A stretch of DNA of 21,731 nt from Nemertoderma westbladi. Lineage: Eukaryota; Xenacoelomorpha; Nemertodermatida; Nemertodermatidae. Positions within the stretch are counted from its first letter, which is position 1. Each line of letters starts with the position of its first letter. The notes beneath the pieces are model-generated. The model was not told the origin of the DNA, ran no database searches, and was given only the letters and a program-made list of their open reading frames with translations. A program made the translations under genes and the position numbers. Positions 19,369-21,731 of this stretch are shown piece by piece. The stretch covers positions 1 to 21,731 of the forward strand of contig JAUCBJ010003983.1 of NCBI GenBank assembly GCA_032718475.1, in the 5' to 3' direction.

Positions 19369-21731
19369 TTAAGAATGCTGTGCCGGCTTGTCAACAAAAT
19401 TGCACCGCCACAACTCCCTATCACCCATGACATTTGCTAGATCATCCGCATCTTTAAGGCCAGTGTCCTTTAAGATGCGTCTCAAGAAAGTCATGGGCTG
19501 TCCACCATGCTTATTCACTCCATGAGGCTGCCAAAGTACAAGATTATGCACTGGCTGGTCCTCACGGCGAAAGCAATGTCCTGCAAAGCGGAGGCGATTT
19601 TGTTCTAGTGTCAAGCTTGGGGGAACCAATGAGACACCTCCAATGTTATATAGTGTCTGGTTGGAGATGTGTGCATTGTACTTGACACAATGTACCCGGC
19701 GTAGCATTCTTGTGAATGTGCCATCCAGAGATTTGGTGTCCTCAGCAGTTAGAGCCCAGCATGGACTCCCGTAGAGGAGTACTGGAACTACTGCTGCTCT
19801 GAATAATCGGACCTTAAGTTTTCGATTAATTCTAGGTGACTTCCAAATCCTGGAAAGCCTATTCAAGGCTGCCCATGCCTTTCCCTTACGTATTCGAAGG
19901 TCCTCACCTGACTTCCGGATCCATGATCCCAGGTAACAGAAGTCGTCCACATGCTCAAGCATACCATCCTTTGAGCTTATGCTCATCCGATCAGAGACTT
20001 GCTGAGGACTTTCAAAGTTAACTGTCAGAATTTTGGTCTTTCTGGAGTTAATAAAAAGACCAACACTAGAAGCAGCATGTTCTAATGAGCTGAGGAGCCG
20101 CTGGGCTCCCTCTAATGATTCTGAGAGTACTCCTAAGTCATCAGCAAAGTCTAGATCAGTTAGGTACTTGGCAGGATTTCCTCGACTTCTGGAGCCAGTA
20201 GGTGGAGTTATCATCACCCCATCATCATTATGATGATCTAAGGACATGCGTAGAACATAGTCAACCACAATAATGAACAAGAATGGTGCAAGTGTGTCTC
20301 CTTGGAGGACGCCCCATAACACTTCAAATGGTTCTGTGTCACCATCAACAGTAGACACAAATGTTGTCGAACCATCGTATACTGATCTGATTGCTGCAAT
20401 AATTTCATCAGGAATCCCATATAATGAAAGTATGCTGAACATACGTGAGCGAGAGACTGAATCAAAGGCCTTGAAGAAGTCAACAAAGATAACAGCCAGA
20501 TGCCTGTCTTTCTTTTTTGATAACTCTTCAATTATCCTTCTAAGTGCCAAAATGGGCTCCATGGTCCCACGACCTTTACGGAACCCATTCTGATTTCCAC
20601 GTAGCAGTCTCTCAATGGGATCCCTGATGCGATTTAATAGAATTCTATTGTATAGTTTTGCAGCAATCGAGATCAATGAGATTCCCCGAAAAGAACCATA
20701 GAGTGTTAGGTTGCCCTTCTTGGGAACTGGCACCAACTTATTTGTTTTCATTTCTTGTGGGACTCTTGTTGTACGGTACATGTCTACTATGATGGGATAG
20801 ATGAGCTTTAAACACTCAGGTATTTTAAAGACCTCAGGGGGAACACCATCTACTCCACTGGCACGATTGGTCTTAATGCTCTTTGCAGCAGCCTTCACTT
20901 CTGCAAAGGAGATATCGCCAATGGGAATATCTGGGAGTACAGACTCAGACACTTTTACTTCTATAAAGTTATCAGGCAATACCCTGTCATTATTGAGGAG
21001 CTTTTCAAAGTGGGCTTTCCAACCATTGAGGCGATCGGCTGGTGATTCAGCCTTAACCTTGGTGGTTGGTTGGCTTTTCCGCCCAGTAAGCAGATTGATC
21101 GATTTCCATGCCTGGGATGATTGCCTGCTGTCGTCAGCATCATTGATGGCATCAACCTGTTGGTTTATTAGCTCCTGTAGATTAACAGAGTACTGCCTGT
21201 TCAGGGACCTAGATGCAGCTTTAACTGCATTCTTGGCCGCTGTAGTCTGTTTGAGTCGGGACTCTTTCTGCGCCTTATGAAGGTCATTTCGGCACTTCTG
21301 AATTTTGTTGTCAGTCCAGGGGGCCCTTTTCCTGTTTCGAGGGTATACAGGAACTGTTTCTGCAGCTGCTAACTTAACTGCTTCTGTAAAGGCAGTATAG
21401 CCCTCACAGTGATCTGCCGCCTCAGAGGCAAGAGCCTCATACCTGTTGCTCAGCTGTAGTGTGAAGCTGGATCTCACACTTGGCTGTTGCAACAGAGAGG
21501 ACCAGTCATGCCGTGGCAAGGCAGATTTCGTTGTTCTGCTAGCACGCAGACTAAGTCTTACCTTGGCCACAATAAGGCGGTGATCACTGGAGAAGGGTCG
21601 AAGTGTAAATGCATTACAGTCTTGTATAGAGCTCCTGTATTTCCTACGAAACAGAATATGGTCTATCTGGGACTTGTGACCACTGGGTCCACTATGAGTC
21701 CATAGCTTTCCAGTTCGCTTCTTGAACTGGG
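19369..21731 (-). CDS. LINE A polyprotein: APE endonuclease end plus reverse transcriptase (RTE-like), open at window edge
   Basis: The protein would copy its own RNA into DNA at a nicked chromosomal target. The frame is open from the stop at 19369-19371 to the window edge, 786 codons, without interruption. A GTG at 21570 is not a start: 53 upstream codons encode the end of an APE-like endonuclease, QIDHILFRR (about 21-29) and the catalytic SDH (48-50). A basic linker follows. RT motifs come in order (residues of the visible 786): SGVDGVPPEV (291-300), FRGISL (347-352), motif A FVDFFKAFD with Asp417, motif B GVLQGDTLAPFLF (473-485), motif C FADD (528-531). The C-terminal region includes LLYGSPCWALT and LRFAGHCFRRED. 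No RNase H is evident. RTE-type proteins are usually about 1000 residues, so roughly 200 at the N-terminus lie beyond the window. The exact clade is uncertain. The intact frame suggests a recent, possibly active copy. Confidence 0.92.
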   Translation of the reverse strand, partial: QFKKRTGKLWTHSGPSGHKSQIDHILFRRKYRSSIQDCNAFTLRPFSSDHRLIVAKVRLSLRASRTTKSALPRHDWSSLLQQPSVRSSFTLQLSNRYEALASEAADHCEGYTAFTEAVKLAAAETVPVYPRNRKRAPWTDNKIQKCRNDLHKAQKESRLKQTTAAKNAVKAASRSLNRQYSVNLQELINQQVDAINDADDSRQSSQAWKSINLLTGRKSQPTTKVKAESPADRLNGWKAHFEKLLNNDRVLPDNFIEVKVSESVLPDIPIGDISFAEVKAAAKSIKTNRASGVDGVPPEVFKIPECLKLIYPIIVDMYRTTRVPQEMKTNKLVPVPKKGNLTLYGSFRGISLISIAAKLYNRILLNRIRDPIERLLRGNQNGFRKGRGTMEPILALRRIIEELSKKKDRHLAVIFVDFFKAFDSVSRSRMFSILSLYGIPDEIIAAIRSVYDGSTTFVSTVDGDTEPFEVLWGVLQGDTLAPFLFIIVVDYVLRMSLDHHNDDGVMITPPTGSRSRGNPAKYLTDLDFADDLGVLSESLEGAQRLLSSLEHAASSVGLFINSRKTKILTVNFESPQQVSDRMSISSKDGMLEHVDDFCYLGSWIRKSGEDLRIRKGKAWAALNRLSRIWKSPRINRKLKVRLFRAAVVPVLLYGSPCWALTAEDTKSLDGTFTRMLRRVHCVKYNAHISNQTLYNIGGVSLVPPSLTLEQNRLRFAGHCFRREDQPVHNLVLWQPHGVNKHGGQPMTFLRRILKDTGLKDADDLANVMGDRELWRCNFVDKPAQHS

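Noticed and set aside
6118-19430. Very long repeat-protein genes on both strands
   Set aside because: The frames exist because the unit is 42 bp. They overlap each other on both strands, are shifted by 47-bp units, show amino-acid-changing variants with almost no synonymous ones, and one starts inside the LINE 3' UTR.
21568-21570. GTG as start of the LINE protein
   Set aside because: The frame continues upstream with clear endonuclease sequence (QIDHILFRR, SDH) to the window edge.
19836-21705. Plus-strand open frames opposite the LINE A protein
   Set aside because: They lie antisense to a protein with ordered, conserved RT motifs and show no motifs of their own.

Overview
The window reads as nuclear DNA of an animal, most likely a marine invertebrate. 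It holds one spliced exon of a four-domain voltage-gated sodium channel, apes of at least two non-LTR retrotransposon families, a TTAA-flanked foldback element and a very long minisatellite. Nothing looks prokaryotic, and there is no complete host gene. The species cannot be told from what is visible.

Layout. 1-109: three 37-bp tandem repeats. 110-560: no gene seen. 561-754: a fragment of an RTE-like LINE ('LINE A'). About 755-4615: a decayed LINE of a different family ('LINE B', plus strand), recognisable in three pieces (755-1230, 2807-2998, 3831-4199), then a 3' UTR and an (ATTG)6 tail. LINE B was broken by two later insertions. The first (about 1231-2806) carries diverged ~163-bp tandem repeats and is itself interrupted by a 5'-truncated LINE A copy with an 11-bp target-site duplication. 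The second (3003-3826) is a foldback element bounded by TTAA on both sides. 4616-5599: non-coding, presumably intron.

5600-5937: exon for domain I S1 to early S3 of a sodium channel, with a good acceptor and a GTAAGT donor. A strong acceptor-like site 102 bp downstream (6038-6039) opens an in-frame stretch that soon loses any resemblance to a sodium channel. 6211-19326: a 13.1-kb array of a 42-bp unit, 311 full units plus one of 39 bp. It is almost free of C on the plus strand, which is also the sense strand of the channel gene. The array has internal domains: outer flanks, an inner segment bounded by 47-bp variant units, a duplicated nine-unit block and a run of 84 apparently identical units. 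Its right edge abuts the 3' tail of a long, uninterrupted LINE A copy on the minus strand (19327 to the window edge) that encodes the end of an APE-type endonuclease and a full reverse transcriptase.

How it fits together: the channel gene is the host gene and everything else visible is repeat DNA around its exon. The array creates three enormous open frames only because 42 is divisible by 3; substitution patterns argue against all of them being proteins. The points most worth checking are the array's effect on transcription and splicing of the channel gene, its internal architecture, and whether the exon after 5937 was disrupted.
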